Positions 42,447-51,921 are shown, counted from the stretch's first letter. The stretch is 64,000 bases of DNA from G963666535 sp963666535 (GCA_963666535.1 OY762913.1:248001-312000); one strand, 5' to 3'. Numbers and translations are program-made. The notes: a model not told the origin generated them from the letters alone.

Positions 42447-42931
42447 CGATAACTCCTTTTTCAAAAGAAAAGCCCTCCATTCACAAGATGAAAGGCTTAC
42501 TGTCAGTTTACACGCTTGGATTGGTAGCGCGAGCATTCTACGACCACGGCCCGGCAACTCTGCTTACAGCCGTGAACGCATTTCCGGCACAGCGAATTGT
42601 ATGTAATCCGGTTCCGATGGTTAAGAAAGAAGGCCCATTCCAGTTTGCGTTTTTTGCTCATTCTCGGCATGTCGGAGACTCCTTTCCGGCGATAACATTG
42701 ATATGAATGGATAGGCAGATTTTGTGTATCTCCTCGGTGTCATTTTCGGGAAATTCTGCCCTTGTAAGGCCCCGTGCAGGAGGCAGGCGTATCGGAGATG
42801 AGATAGGATAGATAGATACGGAATGTCGCTCTTCGATATCATTTTAGGGTTGTATTTCAATGCTCATGCTCAATCTCTTTATTCTTGGATTTGGGGGGTG
42901 ATGCAAGCTGGTCGGCGGTCTTACGGATGTT
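42447..42931. other. Gap between tnpW and the relaxase remnant
   Basis: No intact gene. Short open frames on both strands lack ribosome sites and probably belong to decayed transposon or mobilization genes. Confidence 0.4.
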
Positions 42932-43478
42932 CTACACGGCCTTGATATCCTCGCGCATAGCCCTTATTTTTCGGTATCGCTCATCTTTTTGGAACGAAAG
43001 ACTCACAGCCTCGGCTCTCCACTTCTTGGGGGAAATTTCCGTGCCGGAAGCTTTCAGTTCGTCCAGATACCGTTTGCCCGTGTCATACAAAGCAAGCTCG
43101 GCGCTATTGACATCCTGATACTTGGCTGCGGCAGTCGGTTTCAACGTGGCAAGCCGCCGATGGATGTCCTTGTTTTCGGAATACCGCTCCTACATTAAAA
43201 GCCGCTCGGTGAGCTTGGCAATCTGGCGCTCGGCGCTTACGATCTCGCCGCGAATGGCGTAACACTTACTGTTCATGGCAGAGATTTTTTCATGAAGCTC
43301 TTGTATGGATGTGATGCCATTGGATTGTAGAAAGTTGAACAGGGCGGCGCTTTCTTTAAGTGCCCTGACCTTGCCATAGCGTGATTCAGGCTGGGGTATT
43401 GCGGCTTTTGCCTGTTGAAGCTGCTCCCAGACGCTCCGCCGTTCTTCCGCCTTCGCGGCCTGTTTCTTTTCTTTTTGT
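42932..43478 (-). pseudogene. Relaxase (TnpZ-type mobilization protein) C-terminal remnant
   Basis: Minus-strand sequence from about 43478 reads KKKKQAAKAEERRS, then ESRYGKVRALKESAALFNFL and on to IAKLTERL, where a TAG stops it at 43190-43192. The same frame then continues through ENKDIHRRLATLKPTAAAKY to a final stop at 42932. This is the helical C-terminal region of transposon and ICE relaxases. The catalytic N-terminal domain is missing. The remnant joins the tail of the sigma gene at 43478 in a different frame, evidence of a deletion. Confidence 0.65.
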
Positions 43479-43914
43479 TAAAATACTTACGGAGCCGTCT
43501 CAACCCAGCAAAGACGGATTCTCTTGCCTGACTGATGCTGATACCCTCGTCCTGAGCAATTTCACGGAATTTCTTGTTCAGAGCATACCGGGATCGGACG
43601 CTCCGTGCCTGCGTGGGTGTGAGACGGGATAGCGCCTCGTTCAGGTGTTCCAAAGTAATTTCATACAGCAGGTTTTCTTCTTCTCGGATCAGAGTTTCCT
43701 CCGGCGACGGCTGTTCCCAGTTCAGAGTGTGGTTTTCAATACCGTCCTGACAGTCCAACGAAAAGTACGCTTTGTGATACCAAGTTTTATGGGTTTGGTT
43801 ATTCTCCTGCCGACTTAACGTCAACAGGGCTTCGGCCACTTCATCGGATACTTCAACGAATGTGTCCTTGGTGTAATAGAGGTAATAGAACTTCTTCAGA
43901 TTGATAATTGGCAT
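43273..43914 (-). CDS. Sigma-70-like regulator, C-terminus replaced by out-of-frame relaxase DNA
   Basis: The first about 145 residues form a sigma-factor-like protein of mobile elements: YYTKDTFVEVSDEVAEALL at the N-terminus and a region-4 helix-turn-helix (TPTQARSVRSRYALNKKF to EGISISQARESVFAGLRRL). Such proteins normally end shortly after this helix. Here the frame runs on for about 65 basic residues that are relaxase DNA read in the wrong frame, so the natural stop was lost in a deletion near 43478. The ATG at 43914 has GGAGGT 7 bp upstream. It may still bind DNA. Confidence 0.78.
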   Translation of the reverse strand: MPIINLKKFYYLYYTKDTFVEVSDEVAEALLTLSRQENNQTHKTWYHKAYFSLDCQDGIENHTLNWEQPSPEETLIREEENLLYEITLEHLNEALSRLTPTQARSVRSRYALNKKFREIAQDEGISISQARESVFAGLRRLRKYFNKKKRNRPRRRKNGGASGSSFNRQKPQYPSLNHAMARSGHLKKAPPCSTFYNPMASHPYKSFMKKSLP

Positions 43915-43932
43915 GGGCTAAACCTCCAGATA

Positions 43933-43971
43933 GCAAAAGGGACAGTCCGTTAAACCGCCTGTCCCTTTTGC
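43933..43971 (-). terminator. Terminator between the two sigma-like genes
   Basis: GCAAAAGGGACAG (43933-43945) pairs with CTGTCCCTTTTGC (43959-43971). Confidence 0.65.
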
Positions 43972-44002
43972 TCATGTGATAGGGCAAATACCCTTCACTT
44001 TG

Positions 44003-44428
44003 TTAGCCTGAAAATCCCGTTTCGTGGGGGCCGTTTTCAAAAAAATCCCTGCATTTTTTACGGACTGCCGCAATGGAATCCCGAACGGCATATTTAGAGC
44101 AACCGCAGAGCTTTCCGATATCCGCATAACTCAGTCCATCCAAAGCAAAGAGGAAAAACCGCTGGCGTTGAACTTCTGTACAGTTTTCCAATGCCGTCAT
44201 AATTTCCTGCAAGGTTTCCTTTCGGCAGAGCCACTGTTCCGGGGTTTCGGAATAACAGCGGCATTCCCGCACAACTATGTATTCATCGAATTCTCGCCTG
44301 TCCCAATGTCGGCGTCGTTCGTTGGCAAGGTTCTCCTCCTTATGTTTAGCTATGTCAAGGTATTCATAGACCTCAACGGACACCTCCACCGATACTGTTT
44401 GTCCGCGGATTGTAATATGTAGCTCCAT
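44003..44428 (-). CDS. Sigma-factor-like HTH regulator of the mobile element
   Basis: A 141-residue protein. The N-terminal part (MELHITIRGQTVSVEVSVEV, then a basic RRRHWDRREF) is typical of small sigma-like proteins in conjugative and mobilizable elements. The C-terminal region-4-type helix-turn-helix is LDGLSYADIGKLCGCSKYAV. ATG 44428 is chosen over the longer open frame because homology begins there, with AAAGGG upstream. It probably controls element genes. Confidence 0.75.
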   Translation of the reverse strand: MELHITIRGQTVSVEVSVEVYEYLDIAKHKEENLANERRRHWDRREFDEYIVVRECRCYSETPEQWLCRKETLQEIMTALENCTEVQRQRFFLFALDGLSYADIGKLCGCSKYAVRDSIAAVRKKCRDFFENGPHETGFSG

Positions 44429-44731
44429 GTTTTTTCTGCCCTTTCTGAAAAATCTAAAATTCAGGAAGAACAGGGAGGCAAACGGCAGCATGGAAAAATG
44501 GATGCAAAAAGCCCAGTTGAGCAATCGTCAACTGGACATAGCGGTGATTATATTTACATTGATAATATGTGGAGCTACACAGATGGTCAGAGTACGCCCT
44601 TAGTTCAGAATTGCTTTTTTTGACATGCTACCGATTAAAGCGGTATGTAGGAGATTGATGCCCGCTTCATCACGCCCAGCCGCTGCTCGGCAGCGGTCGT
44701 TTGAAATTCAAGGAATGTCGAACTAGCATAG
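44429..44731. other. Gap upstream of the sigma-like regulator
   Basis: No gene or clear repeat is seen. It separates the regulators from the ABC cassette. Confidence 0.4.
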
Positions 44732-44762
44732 AAAAACCCTCCAAACGGGTGAGCTTGGAGGG
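44732..44762 (-). terminator. Terminator of the ABC-exporter cassette
   Basis: On the minus strand the stem CCCTCCAA/TTGGAGGG (44737-44762) is followed by TTTTT. Confidence 0.8.
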
Positions 44763-44881
44763 ATACGATATTGTTTATTCAGGCATGGAAACAGACCCGC
44801 CAAACTCACGTTTTTTTGTTGGGCGGGTGCTGCCTTGATTTTTCTTGAATGTTTTTTGAAACCGACTTGTTAATCTGCTGA

Positions 44882-46114
44882 TTAGAAATCCAAAAGTTCT
44901 TGCTTTTTCTGACGTACACAAGCAACAAAACAAAGCGCAAACCCAAGAATCAAAATGAACGCTGCCAGAATAGTTTCTGCACCAGGAATGCCTGTAATTC
45001 TGGAGATTAGGTTTGAATAATAAAATGCGTAAAGAATCAAATCGTAACAAAGACTTGCTGCCACTGCAAACAACGGAATGATTTTCAGGAGCATTGCTAC
45101 GTAATTTGCACTGTACTGTGAGAGGAAAAACGTCAGTGCCGCAAACCCCAAACTGGTCAGATAACATAGAATGATCAGCACGATACACCAAGTACCGTAG
45201 GTCCAGTTTACCCATGACAGCATGGTATCCATGAACGAAAACATCCGACAGGCTGCAAACGGATATGTACCCTTCGTTGCAAACAGTCCTCCGAAGATGA
45301 GAAAGTTTAACGTTGTCAACAGAAGCACCGACAGCATCACGGCAGCAAACTGTGCATCTAAAATTTTCCTTCCTTGCCGGGAACTCCATTGGAGTGCCCG
45401 CATCCCCCGCATTCGATCTCGTACCAGAAGCGGGGAGATCAACAGGAAGTCGGACATTACCATCCACACAAGAAGAAAAGCAAAATAAGTAAAGGTGGCA
45501 CTGGGTACCTCTCCCGGTAGAATGTTTTGCCATGCTGCATCTGCGCCAATGAAAGTGTTTTGTGCATGGATGTGTTCACGTTCCCCTGCGTCTTCATCAT
45601 AAGCATCCGAAAGCATATTAAGAGCACCTGATTGCCATTTTTCATAATATTCCGTATAGTTTTGGGTAGCTCGTAGACGCCCTTCAATATTGTTCGTTTC
45701 TTCCCACTGTAGATAAGTTTGAATTCTTTGTGCGTCCTCATAAAATGACTGCTGTTTTTCTGTTAGGTCACCCTGTACCTCGTTGACATATTCATCATAA
45801 AACTTTTCGAAGTCCGCAAATGTAGTGAGCCCGTACTTTTGGCAAAGTTCATTTTGCGCCATGTAACGGTTCGCTTCTGTTTCCAGCTCTGGGAGCTTTA
45901 CGTTTATGATTTCCGTTTCCTCTTCCGGCTCCAGAGAAGTGCCATATTCCTGCACCCATTCCTTTGCTACCTGAAACTCTCCCGCAAACTGTGGGCTGTT
46001 TGGAAAGTATTTGATATAAAAACTCAGATATATTGTATAAAAGACAAACCCAAGCAAGAGTAGCAATACAAGCATACCGGGTCGCCATATTTTTTTAAGC
46101 TCTTCACGAATCAT
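44882..46114 (-). CDS. ABC-2 type permease, second subunit
   Basis: Membrane protein of about 410 residues: one N-terminal helix (about 15-35), a large extracytoplasmic loop of about 190 residues rich in Glu and Gln, then five or more helices in the C-terminal half. This is the ABC-2/bacitracin-type permease pattern. The start at 46114 lies 1 bp after the stop of the preceding permease and 12 bp after AGGAAGG; ATG 46126 sits on that site. It is the last gene of the cassette and probably pairs with the upstream permease. Confidence 0.82.
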   Translation of the reverse strand: MIREELKKIWRPGMLVLLLLLGFVFYTIYLSFYIKYFPNSPQFAGEFQVAKEWVQEYGTSLEPEEETEIINVKLPELETEANRYMAQNELCQKYGLTTFADFEKFYDEYVNEVQGDLTEKQQSFYEDAQRIQTYLQWEETNNIEGRLRATQNYTEYYEKWQSGALNMLSDAYDEDAGEREHIHAQNTFIGADAAWQNILPGEVPSATFTYFAFLLVWMVMSDFLLISPLLVRDRMRGMRALQWSSRQGRKILDAQFAAVMLSVLLLTTLNFLIFGGLFATKGTYPFAACRMFSFMDTMLSWVNWTYGTWCIVLIILCYLTSLGFAALTFFLSQYSANYVAMLLKIIPLFAVAASLCYDLILYAFYYSNLISRITGIPGAETILAAFILILGFALCFVACVRQKKQELLDF

Positions 46115-46115
46115 A

Positions 46116-47264
46116 TCATGCAACATCCTTCCTATGGAAATACCGTCGGGCAAGCATAAGCAGTCCAATACACAAGCCGGTGCAAGACACAGCCTCCCAA
46201 CACTCCTGCCACGGCAGTACGGTTATAATGTTCATATCTGTAAACCACAAGGGCTGAAACCACCAAAGTGCAATCGGCGACCACTGTATTAGCTGATATA
46301 GCAACCATTCTCCGCTGTCTCCCGTCATCACCAGCAATGCAAAATTTAATGCCCCAAGCACCAGAAATACAGCAAAGCCCTTATAGGCATCGCCTGTGAG
46401 CAGCCCGACCACAAAGCCGAACCCGTGAAACAGCATCACCACCATAGCACCGAGTCCCAAAGTAGCCGCGAGGTATCCTGCAACGGTAAATGGTTTCCAT
46501 GTAACAAATGGCAATTCAAGCCCCATAGAAATGATATAATTAAATTGACTGGACATACTTGCCTTCCAGATCGGCCCCATATTCCATAGAAGCGCGAACA
46601 CGCCGACAGAAGAAGCCGCAAGAAGCACATAAGCGCCCAGCGCCGATAATGTACTGGCGGCGAACTTTGCGCGTTGTATACCGCGTCCTGTTCGGGTGCT
46701 GTATACGGAAAGTGCCGTCCGATTCAGTTTCTCAAAGCCACTGGAGTAAAGTGCCATCAATACCGCCAATAACAGTCCCTCTGTGATAACGGCCCGACAA
46801 AGATATCGAAATAGCGCATCCGTCAGAGACTTTGTCATTCCGGCAGCATTCAGGCTCAGCGATGCATCCTGTTCGTCAAGAATTTTCACAGCGTCCTGAA
46901 GCTTGTTATACTTACGCTCTAGCCGATCTGCCTGAGCCCCGGTGAGTTTATAGGCATTAATATAGAGTGCTCCAATTTCCGTGGCATCAAATTGTATGAA
47001 TATATCGACAGCGCCGGAAGCTTCAGAAATCAAAGTATCCTTATATTGTGAATCTGACAGCGCAGGCAACAATCGGTCAAAGCCTTCTCCCATTTGCCCG
47101 CCGATCTCTTCTGTTACTTCAATTACATAGCTTACATATCCATTTCCGTTACGGTTTGCGAATATTATCAGCATATTGAATGCAATGCACAGAATCATAA
47201 AAACCGATATCATAGGCAACGACCAGAGCTTGCGCAGTTCCCAAGTGAGCATGTCTTTTTTCAT
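46116..47264 (-). CDS. ABC-2 type permease, first subunit
   Basis: Membrane protein of 382 residues with a first helix at about 16-34 (SLPMISVFMILCIAFNMLII), an outside loop of about 120 residues and about five further helices. It resembles the other permease in layout. Its ATG overlaps the ATPase stop as ATGA (47261-47264), so translation is coupled. With the ATPase it would form an exporter, possibly for a lipid-linked compound or antimicrobial peptide; inference from family and operon. Confidence 0.82.
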   Translation of the reverse strand: MKKDMLTWELRKLWSLPMISVFMILCIAFNMLIIFANRNGNGYVSYVIEVTEEIGGQMGEGFDRLLPALSDSQYKDTLISEASGAVDIFIQFDATEIGALYINAYKLTGAQADRLERKYNKLQDAVKILDEQDASLSLNAAGMTKSLTDALFRYLCRAVITEGLLLAVLMALYSSGFEKLNRTALSVYSTRTGRGIQRAKFAASTLSALGAYVLLAASSVGVFALLWNMGPIWKASMSSQFNYIISMGLELPFVTWKPFTVAGYLAATLGLGAMVVMLFHGFGFVVGLLTGDAYKGFAVFLVLGALNFALLVMTGDSGEWLLYQLIQWSPIALWWFQPLWFTDMNIITVLPWQECWEAVSCTGLCIGLLMLARRYFHRKDVA

Positions 47265-48112
47265 GGCCGCACGTCCCTGTAAATATAGAGAAATGAATCC
47301 TCAAGGCCCGGTGTCACGGGAATTGCCTCCGAAGGGGGGACATCTGCGGCAATTCGGAGCATGGTCCCGTTTTCGCCCTGCCGCTCGCTCAATAATAGTT
47401 GATCCCCTTTTAGTGTGCCTCCGGCTGGTATCTCGAAAACTTTTCCTTTAAGCGCAGCGCAGATGTGTGCTGCGCTGTCGCAGCAACAAAGCTTATGGTC
47501 ACGAATCATCACAATTTTGCCGGCAATGGTCTCAATATCTGAAACAATATGGGTAGAGAGAATGACGATTCGGTCATTGGCCAAAGTGTGAATCAGGTTA
47601 CGAAAACGCACACGTTCTTTCGGATCAAGTCCAGCAGTCGGTTCATCCAGAATCAACAATTTCGGATTGTTCAGCATGGCCTGAGCGATCCCTACCCGCT
47701 GAATCATCCCACCGGAAAACTGATTCATTTTTTTGTCTTTCACCTCCGCCAGGAATACCAACTCCAAAAGCTCGTCAATTCGCCCTTCCACCTCTTTGCG
47801 GTTTACACCCTGCAAAGATGCCATATACCGCAGGAACTGCCGGGGAGAATAGTTTTTATAGTAGCCAAATTCCTGTGGCAGGTAGCCCAGTAATCCGCGG
47901 TAATCTCCATCCATCGTCAGGATGTCCTGACCGTCCCACAGAATCCTTCCTTCCGTCGGAAACAGCAGTGTGGTCAGCATCTTGATCAGCGTAGTCTTGC
48001 CCGCACCATTGGGGGCAAGCAAGCCATAGACACCATTCTCAAACATGAGGTTGATGTCTTCCAGTGCAGTAAATTTTCCATATCGTTTTGTTACGTGTTC
48101 AACTGACAACAT
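47261..48112 (-). CDS. ABC transporter ATP-binding protein
   Basis: ATPase of 283 residues of the BcrA/CcmA-like drug-resistance subfamily: Walker A PNGAGKTTLIKML, Q-loop region LPQEFGYYK, signature FSGGMIQR, Walker B LLILDEPTAGLDP and the H-loop VILSTHIVSD. An additional C-terminal domain of about 70 residues follows. ATG 48112 has AAGGAGC 9 bp upstream and overlaps the upstream gene by 14 bp. It powers the two permeases downstream. Confidence 0.92.
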   Translation of the reverse strand: MLSVEHVTKRYGKFTALEDINLMFENGVYGLLAPNGAGKTTLIKMLTTLLFPTEGRILWDGQDILTMDGDYRGLLGYLPQEFGYYKNYSPRQFLRYMASLQGVNRKEVEGRIDELLELVFLAEVKDKKMNQFSGGMIQRVGIAQAMLNNPKLLILDEPTAGLDPKERVRFRNLIHTLANDRIVILSTHIVSDIETIAGKIVMIRDHKLCCCDSAAHICAALKGKVFEIPAGGTLKGDQLLLSERQGENGTMLRIAADVPPSEAIPVTPGLEDSFLYIYRDVRP

Positions 48113-48860
48113 GTGAAAGTGCTCCTTCCTTGTATCCAAAGTAATATCTTTTTAGTGTCCCGCCGTAGAGGGCGACAGCCCCGCCACTCACCAGCCAGAA
48201 AACAGCAGTAGGAATTTCTAGTAAAAAGTGCTCCGCAGGTTCACCTGCCGCCAGAAGCAGAACACTCAGAGCAGTCCAAAAAAGCGGAGTAAAAAAATAC
48301 GATGCAGGCGCTTTCCATTTCCACTCGACAAGAAGCTGTATCGCCGCAAACAAGAACAGGGCAGAAAAAGAAATGCTCATTATTCGCAAAATAGAAAACT
48401 CTTTTGAAACCATAAGCCATACACCTGTGCTGACAGTTATGGATAAAACGACTGAGATACCGCCGAAAATCAGCATCCGCAGTGTGGTCATTTGTTTCAA
48501 GGAATACCGGCAGGCCATCTTTAGCTCATATGTCCCCGTCATAATTTCTTTCCAAATTGTCAGCAGGTGCAGCAGTGCATAGAGAAACGGCGAGGCCAGA
48601 AACAAAAGTACACATAAGATACTTTGACTGCTTACAAGTGAAGAAAACAAATATGCCCAAAGCAACCCCGATAACAGGACACTTAGAAAAACACAATCGC
48701 CCACGCCAAAGAATAAACCCCGAAACCCAATAGAATGCCAGAGATATAAAAGAACACAGGAAAGCTTTTGCGGTTCCGGCATCCCGGTTGCAAGAATTGT
48801 TTGAATACTTTTATTTTTTTCTTCCTCTGTTGGAAGCTTAACTTCTTCATACTTACGCAT
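48099..48860 (-). CDS. Six-helix membrane protein following an ECF sigma gene
   Basis: A 253-residue protein with a charged N-terminus (MRKYEEVKLPTEEEKNKSIQ) and about six hydrophobic helices. No domain is recognised. It overlaps the sigma gene by 8 bp at the start and the ATPase gene by 14 bp at the end, so it is tightly coupled to both. Its position is that of an anti-sigma factor or sensor. The soluble 45-residue N-terminus could bind the sigma factor; inference. Confidence 0.72.
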   Translation of the reverse strand: MRKYEEVKLPTEEEKNKSIQTILATGMPEPQKLSCVLLYLWHSIGFRGLFFGVGDCVFLSVLLSGLLWAYLFSSLVSSQSILCVLLFLASPFLYALLHLLTIWKEIMTGTYELKMACRYSLKQMTTLRMLIFGGISVVLSITVSTGVWLMVSKEFSILRIMSISFSALFLFAAIQLLVEWKWKAPASYFFTPLFWTALSVLLLAAGEPAEHFLLEIPTAVFWLVSGGAVALYGGTLKRYYFGYKEGALSHVVS

Positions 48861-49389
48861 TAAAACTGAACTCCTTTCTAAGCCGCTGTATCAGGCGGTA
48901 ATATTGTGCTTTAATTTTTGATTCAGGCTGTGATGTTGCCAAGGCTATCTCCGGAAAGCTGTAATCACCATATAGCCGCAAACGGAAGATTTCCTGTAAA
49001 TCCGGGTCTAAAGCCTGCACATATTTTTCAATTTCCTGTAACAATTCTTTATTCATAAAGCTTTCTGCAAAATCTTCGTCGAACAGTAATTCTTCTTCTT
49101 CAAGAGAAACAACAATCGGCTTAAACTTGCGCCTTGCATCTATCACTTTGTAGGTGGCAATGCGGTAAAGCCACGTACGAAATCCTGATTTTTTTGCATT
49201 GTAGGAGGGTAGTGAGCGTAACGCCGCAATAAAGCTTTCTTGCGTTAGATCCAAAGCGTCTTCCCGGTTTCCAAGCTGCCTGCAAATAAAAATATAAATT
49301 TCATCGTAATAGTTACGTACAAGCCGGCCAGCTGCCTCCTGTGAACCACGCCGCAGAATTTCGCGTATCCATTTTTGATCCCGATCCAA
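48853..49389 (-). CDS. ECF RNA polymerase sigma factor
   Basis: Sigma factor of 178 residues with region 2 (YYDEIYIFICRQLGNREDAL to FRTWLYRIATYKVIDARRK) and region 4 (LDPDLQEIFRLRLYGDYSF then the recognition helix around SKIKAQYYRLIQRLRKEF). No region 3, as expected for the ECF group. It heads a five-gene operon with the membrane protein and ABC exporter, and probably activates its own promoter (candidate at 49421-49449). It is the cargo regulator of the Tn4451-like element. Confidence 0.9.
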   Translation of the reverse strand: MDRDQKWIREILRRGSQEAAGRLVRNYYDEIYIFICRQLGNREDALDLTQESFIAALRSLPSYNAKKSGFRTWLYRIATYKVIDARRKFKPIVVSLEEEELLFDEDFAESFMNKELLQEIEKYVQALDPDLQEIFRLRLYGDYSFPEIALATSQPESKIKAQYYRLIQRLRKEFSFNA

Positions 49390-49420
49390 CTCTGCGCCTC
49401 CTTTGTCCGTGTCGTTTATA

Positions 49421-49449
49421 TATTCGTTATGTGGAAGAGAATCGTTGCA
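49421..49449 (-). promoter_or_regulatory. Candidate ECF-type autoregulated promoter
   Basis: On the minus strand, TGCAAC (complement of 49444-49449) and CGAATA (complement of 49421-49426) are 17 bp apart. The AAC-type -35 and CG-type -10 are typical of ECF sigma promoters. Confidence 0.45.
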
Positions 49450-49558
49450 AAAGATTTACGTTTTTTGCTCAGTAAAAATTGTACCTTATTTATGTAGAAT
49501 ACACAATGACACCCTCATCAATAGCAGGAGTGCTTTGTTGGAGCACTCCCGCTGCTTG

Positions 49559-49912
49559 TTACACATAAATCAACTCTGATATAATTATTTCTTCGGCCTG
49601 CGCTTTCAGGGTATTCATCAGGCCAACCCATTTCATAGGATCGCTGGCTTTCAACTGTTCCGTTACGCCCACCGATTTCATCAATTCGGGCATCATCATT
49701 TTGAGTCTGCGGTTCGCCGTCTCGTCTATTTCCAGTAAATGCGGATACAACTTCTCACCCAAAATCATGCTGGCGTATAGGCTGGGGCGGTGTTCTTTCA
49801 AATACCGTTTTCTCATGTGTCCATATTTGCCAATGGGCTTGTCCGGTTGCTTTGTGAGGGTTAAGTCAGGAATGTAGTAATCTCCGTTGCGGGAATAGGT
49901 CAATTCTGCCAT
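49559..49912 (-). CDS. tnpV: Transposon protein TnpV
   Basis: A 117-residue TnpV-family protein of Tn4451-like elements (YIPDLTLTKQPDKPIGKYGH, RKRYLKEHRPSLYASMILGE). The ATG at 49912 has AAGGAG 8 bp upstream; an in-frame start three codons before is less likely. Its function in the element is unknown. It lies directly after the recombinase, as in Tn4451. Confidence 0.85.
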   Translation of the reverse strand: MAELTYSRNGDYYIPDLTLTKQPDKPIGKYGHMRKRYLKEHRPSLYASMILGEKLYPHLLEIDETANRRLKMMMPELMKSVGVTEQLKASDPMKWVGLMNTLKAQAEEIIISELIYV

Positions 49913-49953
49913 TGCGGTCACTCCTTCTTTTAATTTCAGTAAACAATGAATAT

Positions 49954-51840
49954 TTAAACGGCGGTAGCATAGGGCTGCAGCGTGCCTTTCCGCGGCTCTG
50001 TTTTCGGCAGATTGCTGACTGGGATAAACACGCCATTTTCCATGTTCTCAGCACGAATAGCCGCTTTCTTTGCTTCAATCTCAGCCTTTTTCACTGTCTT
50101 GATTTTGTCCTCGTATTGCTTCTGCGCTCCACTGGCCTTGCGGCGCAAATAGTTCTGGTGAAGCCTTTCCCTGCGTTCCTTTTTCTCGCGCAGGGTCTCC
50201 TGTTCCTCCGGGGTAAGGCTGACCGATCCAAAGCAGGGAGGAACATAACGGCCCACAAAGTTAAAGTAGATTTCAACTTCCTGCGTAGTGTCCTGGCTAC
50301 CCTTGCGGTCGCGCTCATGGATCAGAATTTTTTCGACAAACTCATTTAGCATGGTAGTTGTCACGATGTCGAAGCGCTCGTATTTTTCAACGAGGGCGAT
50401 AAACTTTTCCGCTGACTTCCGGCTCTGCGCGTAACCGCTGATGGCCTTTTCCAGCTCAGCAATCTCGCCGGAGAGGGCATCCTGCTCATTGGCGTACTGT
50501 GCGTCAAGGGCAGAATATCGCGCGTCCGGCAATTTGCCGATGGCATTGTCCTCATAGATTTTGCACATCAGCTTTTCCAACTCTCCGGCCCGTTTCTGCG
50601 CCGCCGCCAATCGCTTCTTTTTCTTGGTGATGTCGGTAGTCTGCTGTTCGGCCTGCGCTTCCTGTACCGTCCTCACAAACTCAGCCCGGTCATTCTTGGA
50701 ATACACTGCAATAGCCCGGAGCGTATCGGCAATCAGGACCATAACCACATCAGCGTTGATGCGGTGCTGCGTGGGGCAGAGCGTACCAACGGGAACTTTA
50801 CTGTACCGGGAACAAGTATATTGAGGTATGCGCTTGCCATTGTTGGTGCGGTGAACATACATCTTGCCGCCGCAGTCGGCGCAGTAAAGAAGGCCGGTCA
50901 GAGGGTGAGCCTTGCCCCATCCGTCCGGGTATCGCTTTACATTTCCGCGGATATGCTGCACATTCTCATAGGTTTCCTGATCGATGATGGCTTCATGGGT
51001 ATTCTCAAAAACCGTCCATTCGTTTTCATCAACATAATGGCTTTTCTTGTCCTTGAAGTGCTTACGGGTCTTGAAGTTTACGGTGTGGCCAAGGTATTCC
51101 CGCTTTTTGAGAATACCGACAATGGTGGAGGAGCCCCACCCGCAGGGATCATTGAAGGTCTTGCGTTTGTTCAGCCCCGCACCATGCCGCGCCATATGGA
51201 CGGCCGGAATTTCCACCTGATCGGAGGAAAGCCGCTGTGCAATCTGATATGGGCCATAGCCCTCCATCGTCATAGCGAAAATGCCGCGCACAACGGCTGC
51301 GGCTTCCTCGTCCACCATCCATTGATTTTTGTCCTCCGGCGATTTCAGATAGCCGTAGGGCGTGGTGCTGGCTGTGTGCTTGCCGGACATGCCTTTTGCC
51401 TTGAACCCCGACTTGATTTTGCGGCTGGTATCACGGCAATAGAACTCGTTCATGATGTTGCGGAAGGGGGTAAAATCATCGTCGCCGTTGGCACTGTCCA
51501 CGCCGTCATTGATAGCGATCAGCCGGACGCCCTTTTGCCGTAAAATCTCCATGATCTGGCCAACTCTGAGATAATCGCGCCCTAACCGGCTCATGTCCTT
51601 AATAATGACGGCCTCCACGTGCCCGGCCTCGACTTCCTCCATCATGGCAGTAAAGCCGGGGCGGTCAAACCGGGTACCGGAAATGCCGTCGTCAGTGAAG
51701 TGAGTCGGATTGGAAAAGCCGTTTTTGTGGGCATAGTCCTCTAACATCTGCTTTTGGTTTACAATACTGTTGCTCTCGCCGTCCAGTTCGTCGTCGCGGG
51801 ATAGCCGCTCATACAGCGGTGTGATTTTGTCGCTTCTCAT
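49954..51840 (-). CDS. tnpX: Large serine recombinase, TnpX type
   Basis: Site-specific recombinase of 628 residues that excises and inserts the element. The N-terminal resolvase domain has the catalytic serine in YERLSRDDE and the active-site arginines in KDMSRLGRDYLRVGQ. A recombinase domain and zinc ribbon (CADCGGKM, later CSRYSKVPVGTLC) follow, then a coiled coil (about 410-480) and a C-terminal DUF4368-like region. Slightly shorter than Tn4451 TnpX (707 residues). It is the first gene at the right end of the element. Confidence 0.93.
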   Translation of the reverse strand: MRSDKITPLYERLSRDDELDGESNSIVNQKQMLEDYAHKNGFSNPTHFTDDGISGTRFDRPGFTAMMEEVEAGHVEAVIIKDMSRLGRDYLRVGQIMEILRQKGVRLIAINDGVDSANGDDDFTPFRNIMNEFYCRDTSRKIKSGFKAKGMSGKHTASTTPYGYLKSPEDKNQWMVDEEAAAVVRGIFAMTMEGYGPYQIAQRLSSDQVEIPAVHMARHGAGLNKRKTFNDPCGWGSSTIVGILKKREYLGHTVNFKTRKHFKDKKSHYVDENEWTVFENTHEAIIDQETYENVQHIRGNVKRYPDGWGKAHPLTGLLYCADCGGKMYVHRTNNGKRIPQYTCSRYSKVPVGTLCPTQHRINADVVMVLIADTLRAIAVYSKNDRAEFVRTVQEAQAEQQTTDITKKKKRLAAAQKRAGELEKLMCKIYEDNAIGKLPDARYSALDAQYANEQDALSGEIAELEKAISGYAQSRKSAEKFIALVEKYERFDIVTTTMLNEFVEKILIHERDRKGSQDTTQEVEIYFNFVGRYVPPCFGSVSLTPEEQETLREKKERRERLHQNYLRRKASGAQKQYEDKIKTVKKAEIEAKKAAIRAENMENGVFIPVSNLPKTEPRKGTLQPYATAV

Positions 51841-51862
51841 GGCCCATCCTCCTATATAAAAA

Positions 51863-51921
51863 TGCTCTAAGTGCTTTCATTAACCATGAGAAAAATCATG
51901 ATTAATAAGCCTCTTAGAGCA
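51863..51921. repeat. Large imperfect palindrome at the recombinase end of the element
   Basis: TGCTCTAAG (51863-51871) pairs with CTTAGAGCA (51913-51921), and an inner ATTAACCATGA (51879-51889) pairs with TCATGATTAAT (51896-51906) with one mismatch. It lies 23 bp upstream of tnpX and could be the recombination site or an autoregulatory operator. Confidence 0.55.
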
